DNA from: Halicephalobus mephisto
Lineage: Eukaryota > Nematoda > Chromadorea > Rhabditida > Panagrolaimidae
Length of the DNA: 20,496 nucleotides
Reading direction: 5' to 3'
Assembly (NCBI GenBank): GCA_009193035.1
Contig: SWDT01000277.1
Coordinates: 1-20,496, forward strand
Below the pieces are notes generated by a model. The model had not been told where the DNA came from, made no database searches, and saw nothing but the letters and a program-made list of their open reading frames with translations. Shown here piece after piece: positions 1 through 11,050 of the stretch. Numbering within the stretch: the first letter of the stretch is position 1; each line of letters begins with the position of its first letter. A program made the translations under genes and the position numbers.

Positions 1-99
1 TAGTGGAAGACTGACTTCGCTCCTTCTAATTTCAACTTGACCATTGCTGTCAAGAACAAAAGTATCGGTCCATCATTTCAGCTTACTATGAATCCCTAG
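1..99 (+). CDS. possible 3' end of an unidentified gene
   Basis: From base 4 an open frame runs for 31 codons to a TAG at 97-99. It begins Trp-Lys-Thr-Asp-Phe and ends Gln-Leu-Thr-Met-Asn-Pro. It enters from the left edge without a start codon, so it could be the last exon of a gene that begins outside the window. The composition looks protein-like, but 31 codons can be open by chance. No domain is recognised and the product cannot be named. Confidence 0.2.
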
Positions 100-112
100 A
101 AAGGCCAGAGCT

Positions 113-322
113 GTCGGAAAACTAGATCTGGTCTCATCTAATCCGAAACTAATATGGAAGGAAAAATGTCTCTCGGCAGGCATCGAATCCGCATCGTCTT
201 GCTATCCGGGCAAGTGCTTTTCTCTTAAGCTACGAGAGCGACCTCTTCCAACTCTATTCCTGGAAGCAGAATCGTTTCTCCTGAACGATCGCTCCTTTCT
301 CGCTACGCTTAATGTCGCGACA
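113..322. repeat. direct repeat unit, copy 1 (contains a tRNA-like sequence)
   Basis: About 210 bp repeated almost exactly at 401-609 (offset 287-288, a few substitutions and one indel). The unit starts GTCGGAAAACTAGATCTGG and ends with the perfect 10-bp palindrome TGTCGCGACA (313-322). It is richer in G+C than the DNA further right. Two head-to-tail copies are separated by a 78-bp non-repeated spacer (323-400). The tRNA-like core on the minus strand suggests a tRNA-derived SINE or a duplicated tRNA pseudogene. Confidence 0.85.
169..239 (-). ncRNA. tRNA-like sequence (pseudo-tRNA or SINE head), copy 1
   Basis: Read on the minus strand, 71 nt fold into a near-complete cloverleaf. The 7-nt acceptor arms (GCTCTCG, CGAGAGA) pair at six of seven positions. 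TA fills positions 8-9. The D stem is GCTT/AAGC with a short loop. The anticodon stem CTTGC/GCAAG is perfect with 7-nt loop CCGGATA. A 5-nt variable region follows, then a 17-nt T arm with loop TTCGATG. Departures from a working tRNA are C instead of T at position 33, a pyrimidine at 37, no GG in the D loop and one T-stem mismatch. The formal anticodon would be GGA (Ser), but the long variable arm of tRNA-Ser is missing. A pseudogene or SINE head is the best reading. Confidence 0.5.
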
Positions 323-400
323 CTTCCGCAGCACAAAGTGTCTAGCGATAGCGAGGGCCAATTAACGATTAACGGGAGATGTTCCCGATCGTTGCACCAT

Positions 401-609
401 GTCGGAAAACTAGATCTGGTCTCATCTAATCCGAAACTAATATGGAAGGAAAAATGTCTCTCGGCAGGCATCGAATCCGCATCGTCGTGCTATCCGGGCA
501 AGTGCTTTTCTCTTAAGCTACGAGAGCGATCTTTTCCATTCCATTCATGGAAGCAGAATCGTTTCTCCTGAACGATCGCTCCTTTATCGCTACGCTTAAT
601 GTCGCGACA
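401..609. repeat. direct repeat unit, copy 2
   Basis: Second copy of the 113-322 unit, ending in the same TGTCGCGACA palindrome (600-609). Differences include a T-to-G change in the tRNA-like anticodon stem and a changed segment near 530-545. A short unrelated stretch follows before the next possible gene. Confidence 0.85.
457..527 (-). ncRNA. tRNA-like sequence, copy 2 (more degraded)
   Basis: Same 71-nt tRNA-like fold as the copy at 169-239, within the second direct repeat. One substitution breaks the second base pair of the anticodon stem (GCACG opposite CTTGC). Acceptor, D and T arms are unchanged. The loss of pairing in one copy argues against selection for tRNA function. Confidence 0.45.
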
Positions 610-745
610 AGAGCCGTTGATAACCGTCGAGATGTCCTTTGTCTTAGTTATCATGAGATCGGCTTGGGTTTGAAGTTATTCAACACCGTCGTCGACAACT
701 CCAGGTTTAAAAACATCAACTGAGAATTGACCGAGGTTTCTTGCA

Positions 746-1078
746 ATGACTGAGAAGTACACTTCGAACAAGGGGTATGCCGATTGGCACGTGGGTGTCC
801 TTAAGACCTTTATCGAAAAAATAGATCCAAGTGAACTCGATAAGGTGAGGATCTCAAGATCGCTGATCTTCAGAACGTGAAAATGGAGAAAATCACTCAA
901 TACGACTTCAAGGCAGGTGACTCCAGAGAACAATGTTCTGAAGTCTCTTTTTAGAAAGCAACATTTCAACAAAGTAGATTTCAACGGAGACGGAGAGATC
1001 ATCAGATACGGAAGTACCAGACATGGCTACGATGAACAATTGGCAACAGGCCGTATCTATGCGAAGACCTGGAATTAA
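746..1078 (+). CDS. possible small two-exon gene, unidentified product
   Basis: An ATG at 746 opens 33 codons (to 844, ending Glu-Leu-Asp-Lys). A GTGAGG donor at 845 and a CAAGGCAG acceptor ending at 916 would remove a 72-nt intron. Exon 2 (917-1078) stays in the same frame for 53 codons to TAA. The product would be 86 residues, charged and aromatic, with no signal peptide, membrane segment or recognised domain. A DxNGDG string in exon 2 resembles part of an EF-hand loop but lacks the final acidic residue. Read without splicing, the same frame has one stop (TGA 878-880). The intron would be longer than the others here. A degraded coding relic is the main alternative. Confidence 0.3.
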
Positions 1079-2101
1079 GGAGCATGTTGATGAGGATAAT
1101 CTTGAAATCCATCCTAGTCTTAAAGTTGGAATATACGAATCTATAGTTTTTACTAGTTAATAAGAACAAAAAAACCTTTAATTTGATGACGAAACCATCA
1201 CGAGGAAAGAAAAAATTTTGTCATATGATACAGATAATTTACAGTAAGCGCTATCAAAGTAAGTCCAAAGAGCAGTTATCTATCCAACGAACGTTGGAGT
1301 TCAAACAGATAACAATGAAAGTCTTCTTTGCCACAGATTACTCAATTATCTTCGCTTAGCGTTCTTTAGTCTTACCTAAAAAGTTGGAAAAATAAAGTTA
1401 ATCAAATTGAGTGATCTAGAATACTTCGTGTATAAAAATAAAGCCTTGACTATCAGAAATTAAATAAATGTCGATACTTTATGTTGCTATCAACAAAAAA
1501 TAATAAAAATCATGGACATAGAAATCTAAAAAGTAAAAAATGAAAGTTCAGTTTATAACGATAAAGCTAATGCCAAACACGACAACACTGGTCACTTAAC
1601 TGAACTACTTCCAACAATGTTCGTAAATATTCTGTAGATAAAAACCGTAAACAGATAACTTGGTTTCTACTTCATGCCCTAACCAGTTGTTTCTACTTTT
1701 GAAGAACGAAAATTAGTTTTTATCAAGAATAAAACAAGAAAGTAGGATTTTCTCTAACATGAATAGCTTTGACGAATGATCTAAAGTGTCTCATTTTGGA
1801 AGCCATTAAATCTAATACAATCTCGAATGAATCAATGTTCTTCTTACTGTTTCTAATGCGTTGATGGACACTCTTGATCAATTTTCCCAGAAGAGGCATT
1901 TGTGACGCATTCTGATTTATCTTTTTGTTGCGTTTTTGATTGTAGTGATTAGTCCTAAATGATAAGAGTACTTGCGGATCTATTGTTCCGTGATAAATTA
2001 TGGTTGCCTTCAGAGCTACTTTTCAGGAGGGTCCGTCCCCTCATTAACATTAGTACTAGTGACTAATCTTGCTTTGAAACCTTTTTGAAGTTGTTGAATC
2101 G
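1079..2101. other. gene-free AT-rich interval upstream of the MRP gene
   Basis: About 1 kb with frequent stops in all frames and no convincing splice-linked ORF. It should contain the promoter of the transporter gene, but I see no clear TATA box or acceptor-type leader signal immediately before the ATG at 2102. Nothing else is supported. Confidence 0.6.
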
Positions 2102-5100
2102 ATGATTTGGACAAGTTCATTACTTGCTCAGGATTTAAATACTTCTGCTGACCTTAACGGACTCGATGCTTTTTGTGGAGAACAATTTTGGGTGGGTTTT
2201 TGCGTCGATCTTTTGGACCGAATCCTCTTCTCCTTTCAGAAATCAGATATATTCAAGAATGATGACGTTCCGCTCTTGTCTCGGTGTTTTCACCATACTG
2301 TCTTGACCTGGGTGCCGGTGTTATTCGTACTTTGTATGTCTCCTATTTTAATATTTCAACTCACATTAGAACGGACAACCCCACTGCCGTGGACAAAATT
2401 ATTAGTTATCAAGTTGGTGAGTTTTGGTTTTTGACATCAATTTGTTCAACGGTTCAATTCCCAGGTACTAACTCTAATTTTGCTGATCGATAGTTTGTTC
2501 TTGTTTTTCTTGGCTATTTATGAAACGATTACAACTGATGGCACAAACACTGTGGATTTCATCTATCCTCTGCTGCTTATTTGCTCAATGATCTTGATAG
2601 TTGTCTTCATTATCGTATGTCGACGCTTCGGGAAAGTGACAAGTGGTGGAATGTTCTTGACTTGGATGTTGTTCGCAGTGTGTGGGCTTCCTGAGCTCCA
2701 CTGGTGGATTGTAAATGGTCCCCATCCAGCTGTAAGTCATTTATTGGGTTTGTAAAAAGTTGGTTGATCATCTGCTTCCAGAAACCGTTGAACTCAAATG
2801 TTTCTCGATATGTAGCCTATTTGATTTGGTATCCGATTTGTCTTATTCAAGTACTTCTTTTTTCATTTGCCGACTATTCTGGTTCGGATACTTACAAGAA
2901 AACGGAGGCTTCTAACAAGCCATCTCAAGAAAAAGAATCTTCCTCCATTAACCGTCTGACAATGTGGTGGTTTAACAAAATTTGTGTTCTAGGTTCGAAG
3001 AAACCTCTTGATGTTCCTGATTTGTATTGCCTGAATCCTGATGACACATCCACTGTTTTGGTTCCTCGTTGGTCCAAACTTTGGGATCCAGTGCTTGAAA
3101 AGTTTATGAAGAGGCAGAGGGATTTAGAACAGGAATATAAGTCTCGTGCTAACATTGATCGTCTGGGATTGGTTTGTTTCTTCTTGTAAAATTCGCGAAT
3201 CATTCGTTTTTTGCAGAAGGGAGATTATGGATCTGTTAAAGAAATTGGTACTTGTTTTCCGAAGATTTCTCCACCTTCAATTATCCTTCGACTCTTCTTT
3301 CTATTCAAGTGGGATATAGTCTCGGCCATGTTTGTTAAGTGTGTTTCTGATCTTCTTCAATTCTCGAATCCTCTTCTGTTGAAACAACTGATCAAGTTTA
3401 CTGAAGACGTTAATTCTCCTCTTTGGTTGGGTGTTTTCTTGTCAGTTTGCATGCTCATCGCTTCGGAATCCTCTTCTTTGCTCTTGAATCAGCACTACTA
3501 TTTGATGTACCGTGTAGGAACTCGGATTCAGACCTGTCTGACTGCTGCTGTTTACAAGAAAACGCTGAGATTGTCTAATTCTGCAAGAAGAGAAAAAACT
3601 GTCGGTGAAATTGTCAACCTGATGGCTATTGACATTAATCGTTTTCAACGAATTACCCCACAAATTCAACAATATTGGTCGACTCCAATGCAGATCAGTT
3701 TAGCACTCTTCCTTTTGTGGCAACAGATTGGTGTTTCTGTTGTCAGTGGTCTGCTGGTTATGCTACTTCTCCTGCCTATCAACTTTGCTATTACGATGAA
3801 AATCCGGAAATATCAGATCAATCAGATGCAGGTCAAAGACGAACGGACAAAGATGGTCAATGAAGTTCTGAATGGAATCAAGGTAATCAAACTATATGCT
3901 TGGGAACCCCCTATGGAGCAGGTAATTACGAAATTGAGGAACAAAGAACTGGCATTGATCAAGAAAGCAGCTTTCTTGAGGACTCTAGGTGATATGCTTA
4001 ATTGCGCTTCTCCGTTTTTGGTTGCTCTTTCTACCTTCACAACTTTCATCCTTGTTGACCCAGCCAATGTTCTGACTCCTGAGATTGCTTTTGTTTCTTT
4101 GACGCTTTTCAATCAACTCAGAACACCAATGAGCACTGTCGCTGAACTTATCTCTCAGACGGTGCAAGTGATTGTCAGCAACCGACGTCTTCAGAACTTT
4201 TTGATCGCTGATGAACTCGATGATTACGTAGAGAAGAAACCGACTGATGAGAGTAAGTTACACTTCCCTTATTCGAGAAATGTACTGGATTCTTTAGACG
4301 ATGATGACATGATTAATGTGCAAGATGCGTCAATGGCTTGGGATAGCGATGCTCCCACGCCATCTCTTCATAACCTGAATGTGAATGTTGCTAAGGGACA
4401 ATTGATTGCTGTTGTTGGTAAGGTTGGGTCTGGGAAGAGTTCTCTCTTGATGTCTTTGTTGGGAGAAATGGAACGGATCAGAGGACGAATTGGAGTTCAT
4501 GGAACAGTTGCTTATGTCCCTCAACAGCCGTGGATGCAAAACCAGACTGTTCGCCAAAATATCATCTTCGGAAAACGCTTTGACGAATACTTTTACTCTC
4601 GTGTGATGGACGCTTGTGCCCTCTATCCGGACATGCATATTTTGCCGATGGGGGACTTGACGGAGATAGGAGAGAAGGGAATTAACTTGTCCGGCGGTCA
4701 AAAAGCTCGAATCTCCCTTGCTCGGTCCGTGTATCAGAACCACGATGTCTACTTGCTTGATGATCCTCTTTCTGCTGTTGACAGTCATGTTGGGGCTCAG
4801 TTGTTCCTGAACGTGCTCGGTTCTGAAGGAATGCTACGTAACAAGACTCGTATTCTCGTGACTCATGAACTGAGTTACTTGAAGTATGCTGACTTGATTT
4901 TGGTAATGCAAGAGGGAAAGATTGTTAGTGAAGGAAGCTATGCCGAGATGACGAAGACTGGTGCTTTTGCTCAACTGCTTGAAGAATGCAAAACTGAACA
5001 AGAAGATGCTGCATTGTTGAGGACTCAAGAAGAACAGGAAGACGAAGATACCTATTCCTCTGATGACAGTGATGAAATTTTTGTTGATGACACTAGTTAC

Positions 5101-5109
5101 CCTGAGAAT
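2102..5109 (+). CDS. mrp: MRP/ABCC-type ABC transporter, intact 5' part (exons 1-5: TMD0, TMD1, NBD1)
   Basis: N-terminal 939 codons of an ABCC multidrug-resistance-associated protein, a plasma-membrane exporter of conjugated organic anions. Exons are 2102-2191, 2240-2416, 2465-2731, 2782-3171 and 3217-5109, all joined in phase 0. Introns are 45-50 nt with GT donors and acceptors ending TTTCAG, TCCCAG, TTCCAG and TTGCAG. Exons 2-4 encode the extra hydrophobic TMD0 and the L0 linker typical of long MRPs. Exon 5 holds the first six-helix domain and NBD1. NBD1 has Walker A GKVGSGKSS (from 4417), signature LSGGQ (4687-4701), Walker B LLDDPLSAVD (about 4750-4785, Asp at the catalytic position as in MRP NBD1) and the switch His in VTHEL (about 4858). 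An acidic Glu/Asp/Ser linker follows. No frame disruption occurs in this part. Without splicing at 5110 the frame ends at 5130. The gene continues into 5167-7186. Confidence 0.85.
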
Positions 5110-5166
5110 GTAAGTACTTTAACTGCGTAGACTTGCGCTAGACTAGGATCAATTGAGTAATTTCAG

Positions 5167-7186
<2,020 letters not shown>

Positions 7187-7225
7187 AAGCGAAATGAGGA
7201 TGGTGTTGATAGTTCTATCCACCCG

Positions 7226-7279
7226 GGTAAACTAGAAACTAGTAAATTAACCTTAGTAATTATTTTTTGTTTTACGCAG
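7226..7279 (+). other. possible 3'-UTR intron of the MRP gene
   Basis: About 40 nt past the transporter stop codon, a GTAAAC donor-like site (near 7226) and a pyrimidine-rich TTTTACGCAG acceptor (ending near 7279) frame ~54 nt, the size of the coding introns here. It may be a 3'-UTR intron, or an alternative last intron if the true C-terminus differs. Only splice-site resemblance supports it. Confidence 0.25.
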
Positions 7280-7326
7280 GAATCGGATCCTCTTGATTTT
7301 GGTCTTTTGAGTTTGTAGCTGGAATA

Positions 7327-7362
7327 TTTCATGCATCATGCATGAAAATTATCGTTAATAAA
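7327..7362 (+). terminator. MRP 3' end: perfect 10-bp inverted repeat and AATAAA signal
   Basis: The inverted repeat TTTCATGCAT and its exact complement are separated by one base (7327-7347). Ten bases further on is AATAAA (7357-7362), a canonical polyadenylation signal about 175 bp after the transporter stop. The AATAAA is a good candidate for the mRNA 3' end. The role of the palindrome is unknown. Confidence 0.55.
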
Positions 7363-9246
7363 GAATGAACTAAAGTGAATGCAAGAAAAGCGTCAACTAA
7401 GCAGTTATTTTTGCGTCATAAGACTTTATTTGATTTAATTATTAGAGTTTGGCACCATCATAAACAAGTTTTTCTCATTTAGTTGTTCATAAACAACTTA
7501 TTCAAGACTAAGGAGTCAGAATTCTTCTAAAAAAAGTCTTGTTTACAGACTTATATCTAACTTGAATATTTAACAATCATATATTATAAGAAATATAAAA
7601 GAATTTTTGCGATTTTCTCAATGTGAATTTCAAGAATTTGACAGAAAGTAAATAAATTACAATTTCAGTTTTACGAATGATCAGTTTGTAATTTTATGCG
7701 GTTTTAAATCAAGTTTTCACACATATATTCTTCCTAAATCGATCTAGAGATTTCTAAAACGAGGCCATATAGTGCATAGAAAACTTTGTCCACGTTGCGC
7801 ATTGATAGTTGTACATTAAAATACTGATATAAAAAGGAAATACCATAACTACTCCTACAGTACTCCATCGAAAACATGTTTTTTTACTGATTAGATAAAT
7901 GAATGTTTAGTTGACTTTGAACAACTCTCGAATCATTACAAATTCAGTACCATGAATAACTTCTGAGATAAGAATACTGTACTAGCAAAGTTTCAATAAT
8001 TACAAATTCACCTGATTCGTGGTTTTTTGTATCATTTAGTAATTGCAGAACATATAACCCCAAAAAGGAATCAAGATAGTTTTGAATTTGAGAAGACCGA
8101 AAAAGTGATTCAGCAGATCACGGGTTAACACGCCGATCGGATGAAATTCTATAAATAACTAATTAGTCATTCGTTCAAAGTTGATTGCTATTTTAGTAAG
8201 TGCTTTAAACTATTTTTAATTTATAAAAATACAAAATTATTATTAGAAATTGATAGCTACAAAACATCTCCAGACCAAAAATGTGTATTCTTTTGATAGA
8301 GTTCGGGAATCAAAAAGATAAAACAATACCCAAGAACACTTAAAGGAATAATTAATGAAAAACCAGGCCTTAGAAATGTACTTTGAGCATTACAAAACTG
8401 ACATTTCGAAAAGAAGTAGTCCACTTTGTTGCCAACCGAATACTCTAAGGTAGTTGTGATATCTTTGATATATATCAACATTTTAATATGTAATTGTTAG
8501 TGCGTGGCGATGGATAGATTTTTAGATCCGTATGACCTCGATTTAGAAGTATCTAGAGATATTTAGGACGGATGTATTTATAAAAACTAGACTAAAAGTC
8601 ATGTAAGACACAAAATAATCGCTGCATCAAACTGGAATTGTAATTCACTCAGTTTCCATTAAACTATACAAATACATGTCAACACAATTTCGTATAAGAT
8701 TTCTTTTGGTTCTTATAGTATTCTGATAAAAATATACGTAATTGTCATTGTTGATTTTTTGGGCAAGATAGTAATCAGACACATCGACACCACTAATTTT
8801 GGAGAACTGATGATTCACAAATAGATGACTTGATTTTGATTTTTTTTGTTACAACAACCTGTCTGATGACCAGGTTCTTTTTCAGCAAATCACAGTATTA
8901 ATTTAGACATAGGTCTTTATATCAAGTCAATCGCTGATCTCTTAATTGTGAAATATAATGTGTCTGCTTTTTTCAAATGAAAAAATGATTTTCTTACTAT
9001 TTGTCAATGTCAGAATCAACATCAAACATAACCTGTCTTAAATAGGAAAAAGATTACTAAGTTCAGCAATCATTACTAATTCCCTGTTAGAAGGAATCAC
9101 CTCTTATAAAGGCTGAAGAAACGGAAAAGTAGCCTATCACAACCACATTTGTAGAAATGTATTTACATCATTTACTAATTCCTCATTCATTTCGTGATTC
9201 TGTCATCTAATATAAAGTGCTTACTTTTGGATTATAGATCAGTCAG
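7363..9246. other. gene-free AT-rich interval between the MRP gene and the inverted duplication
   Basis: About 1.9 kb with no ORF I would defend. A 74-codon minus-strand ORF (8257-8481) is hydrophobic in its second half but lacks splice-linked neighbours. A small hairpin (AACCTG/CAGGTT, 9-nt loop) lies at about 8854-8875. The last 50 bases contain TTTTGGATTATAG and TCAG directly before the gene C start, which could serve as an mRNA leader acceptor. Confidence 0.5.
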
Positions 9247-9859
9247 ATGGATTCCACAAACCAAATGTTTGAAAAGAATCAGTTTCCGGATTTGTCCATA
9301 TTTCCCTCACTTATTTCTCAGAGAGAGGGATTTGATGATAAAATAAGTCAGCTGGGGGAAACCAACAGTAAATACTATCCAAAAGGAAATCCCACCTCAT
9401 ATTCTCAATGCTCTTCTACTCAGAAAGAGTCATCACTTACAATATCGAGTTCTAATTCTTCCTCAGTTCCAATCAATTCTAATAAATCAGTTGGAAAGAT
9501 ACAGCCGAAGAAGCTAGTCTCATTTGGATCTGTGCCTTACAGTCAGTCGATACGTTTCAGACGAGAACACCAAAGTCGACAGAAGCCCCAGTCATTGAGC
9601 GGTAAGAAACCAGAGAGAACACTCTCCGTCGACGGCGATTACAAGGAAAACCTCGACGCTGTAAGTTTACTAGCACAACGCTGACCTTGAGATACTTACT
9701 CCTCTGGTTTAGGAAGCAATCTTCGAAGAGAAACTACGAGTGGCAATCATCGAACTCTTCGGCATTCTCACTCCAGCCCAGCGAGCTCAACTCCCACCTG
9801 ATGCTTTCTCCTGTGCCGAGTCTATTATTAAAAATTCACAACCCATTTCCAAGAATTAA
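9247..9859 (+). CDS. gene C, left copy: basic low-complexity protein with conserved C-terminal exon
   Basis: Two exons, 9247-9660 and 9713-9859, joined in phase 0 across a 52-nt GTAAGT...TTTAG intron, give 186 residues. The first ~85 residues are polar and low in complexity (Ser, Asn, Gln). Residues ~85-138 are strongly basic (Lys/Arg-rich, with SIRFRREH and SGKKPERT). The last 48 residues form a compact predicted helical segment (ELFGILTPAQRAQL, then PPDAFSCAESIIK). No known family is recognised. The intron boundary is supported by the right copy (19977-20490), whose exon-2 protein is identical. The start is the first in-frame ATG, directly after TCAG. The gene converges on gene B. Function is unknown; the basic central part could suggest nucleic-acid contact, which is inference only. 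Confidence 0.7.
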
Positions 9860-10119
9860 TTCTAATACGTGGATTCATGTATTGTTTATATATTATTTAA
9901 ATCCTCGTATATTCAAGTATACGAAGGTTATAATAACATATGAATGCCGCACTTTCTCAAAATGCATACAATTTCTGACTAAAATTCTTAAAATTTTATT
10001 TAGCGCATAGTAAAACAACACATTATATACAACATCGTGTTTCTGTCCATATTTCAAAATGAATCAAATCTCCACAACCTGTTCATAAAACTGTTTTTAT
10101 TAGTTCCCAATCATCAATA

Positions 10120-10125
10120 TTTATT
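10120..10125 (-). terminator. polyadenylation signal of gene B (left)
   Basis: AATAAA on the minus strand, about 90 nt past the gene B stop, in a conserved block shared with the right copy (19343-19348). Confidence 0.5.
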
Positions 10126-10214
10126 AATACACAACTTCACAAATATTTACATCATTCCTATCGTAAATAAAAAAGTAAAAAACCTTGAAATTCTGGGCAA
10201 CAACTATTGTCGTT

Positions 10215-11029
10215 TTACAACTTATCATTGTTGTACTTTTCGACTACATTCTGTGTGAAAACGAAGATATCAGGGTCTTTGACTTCCAATTCATCTCGTT
10301 GTTGTTGATTAAGTTTCTGGAACATGGTGTCGATGCACATCTCCATCGCCTTCTTCAACTTCCAATCCTTAAAATCAGTTAATTATCATGTAGTATTTCT
10401 CACTCAAGTCCTACCTGTTCTCTGTAGTTCTGCATCCCGCATCTTCTCCTGAGTTTGCTCTTCTCTTCATTGGTCACGGGAGTCTTGTCGTGGTTCTGGC
10501 GCTTACGACCGAGATGGCTCTTCATTGTCAGTGCCTGGACTGCCTTGGGGATACGAAGTGTTATACGACTTCCATTACGAGTCACCTTCGTGACCTTTGT
10601 ATCTTGAGGATCAGGAGAGCCGATGGTTTCCTCAGCATTGAACGAGCTCTCCGTTGTGCTGTTGGAGCACTCTTGGTTCATCTTACAGGAACAGACAGCA
10701 TTGCAATTCACTGGAGCTTGACAGCAGTTGCAGTAATAAAAGTCAGATGGATATTGCTGGGTTGAGATAGAATGAGGGTAGTTTGAGTATTCAGGGTTGT
10801 CGTAGTGTTGCCAAGTGACATGGTTCGGATTCACTTCAGTTTCGGAGTAATAGTTGTTCGAAGAGGGATATGGATAGTAAGTACTGGCAGTTTGTTCGGA
10901 AAGTTGATGTGGACTAGAATATTGATAGTTCTGGGTATCAGTCAACCCAGTATAGTAGAAGGAATGAGTGGCTGGACCTTCTGATGCACTCCGGCTCTCA
11001 GAATTCCCTTCGACATTTATCCACTCCAT
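10215..11029 (-). CDS. gene B, left copy: Tyr/Ser-rich protein with Cys cluster and basic C-terminal half
   Basis: Exon 1 is 11029-10415 (205 codons) and exon 2 is 10367-10215 (50 codons plus TAA), split by a 47-nt GTAGGA...TTTTAAG intron in phase 0; product 255 residues. The N-terminal ~100 residues are rich in Tyr, Ser, Asn and Pro and probably disordered. Then come seven cysteines within about 22 residues (pattern C-x-C-C-x4-C-x3-C-x-C-x5-C), a Ser/Thr/Glu stretch and a basic region (SHLGRKRQ, KSKLRRRCG). The separate C-terminal exon looks helical. No family is recognised. A Cys cluster beside basic segments could mean a metal-binding regulator, but that is inference. The right copy (18442-19256) differs at about ten residues and keeps the intron, supporting a translated gene. 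A TTCTCCACAG acceptor lies 9 nt before the ATG. Confidence 0.75.
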
Positions 11030-11038
11030 CTTCAATCG

Positions 11039-11050
11039 CTGTGGAGAAGC
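11039..11050 (-). promoter_or_regulatory. acceptor-like site 9 nt upstream of gene B (left)
   Basis: On the minus strand CTTCTCCACAG ends at 11039, followed by CGATTGAAG and the gene B ATG at 11029. The right copy has the same sequence (CAG ending at 18432). Homology between arms stops at this site, as if only the transcript from the acceptor onward were kept. In nematodes such a site close to the ATG is typical of spliced-leader trans-splicing. A cis intron in the 5' UTR is the alternative. Confidence 0.4.

Larger units (their letters stand above)
9370..11045. repeat. inverted duplication, left arm, block 1 (genes C and B)
   Basis: Matches 18427-20440 in opposite orientation. Identity is near 100% in the 3' part of gene C exon 1 and in exon 2, and very high across gene B. 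It fades upstream of about 9490 within gene C and stops just upstream of the gene B start. The middle of the C-B intergenic region (about 9880-10115) does not match the other arm. Confidence 0.9.

Noticed and set aside
169..239. A functional tRNA-Ser(GGA) gene
   Set aside because: Anticodon loop positions 33 and 37 are wrong, the D loop lacks GG, and a serine tRNA should have a long variable arm.
676..1002. 108-codon minus-strand ORF
   Set aside because: Antisense to the two-exon + strand reading, with no recognisable features.
2192..2239. Reading the transporter straight through this 48-nt stretch as coding
   Set aside because: It is a multiple of three without a stop, so the ORF continues, but it has a GT donor, a TCCTTTCAG acceptor and the size of the other introns, and the translated insert has no place in the family's N-terminal pattern.
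8257..8481. 74-codon minus-strand ORF with a hydrophobic half
   Set aside because: Could be a fragment of a membrane protein, but no neighbouring exon or family motif was found; AT-rich DNA gives such ORFs by chance.
10490..10765. 91-codon ORF antisense to gene B, also present at 18706-18981
   Set aside because: It is present in both arms only because gene B is conserved there; the splice-supported frame is gene B.
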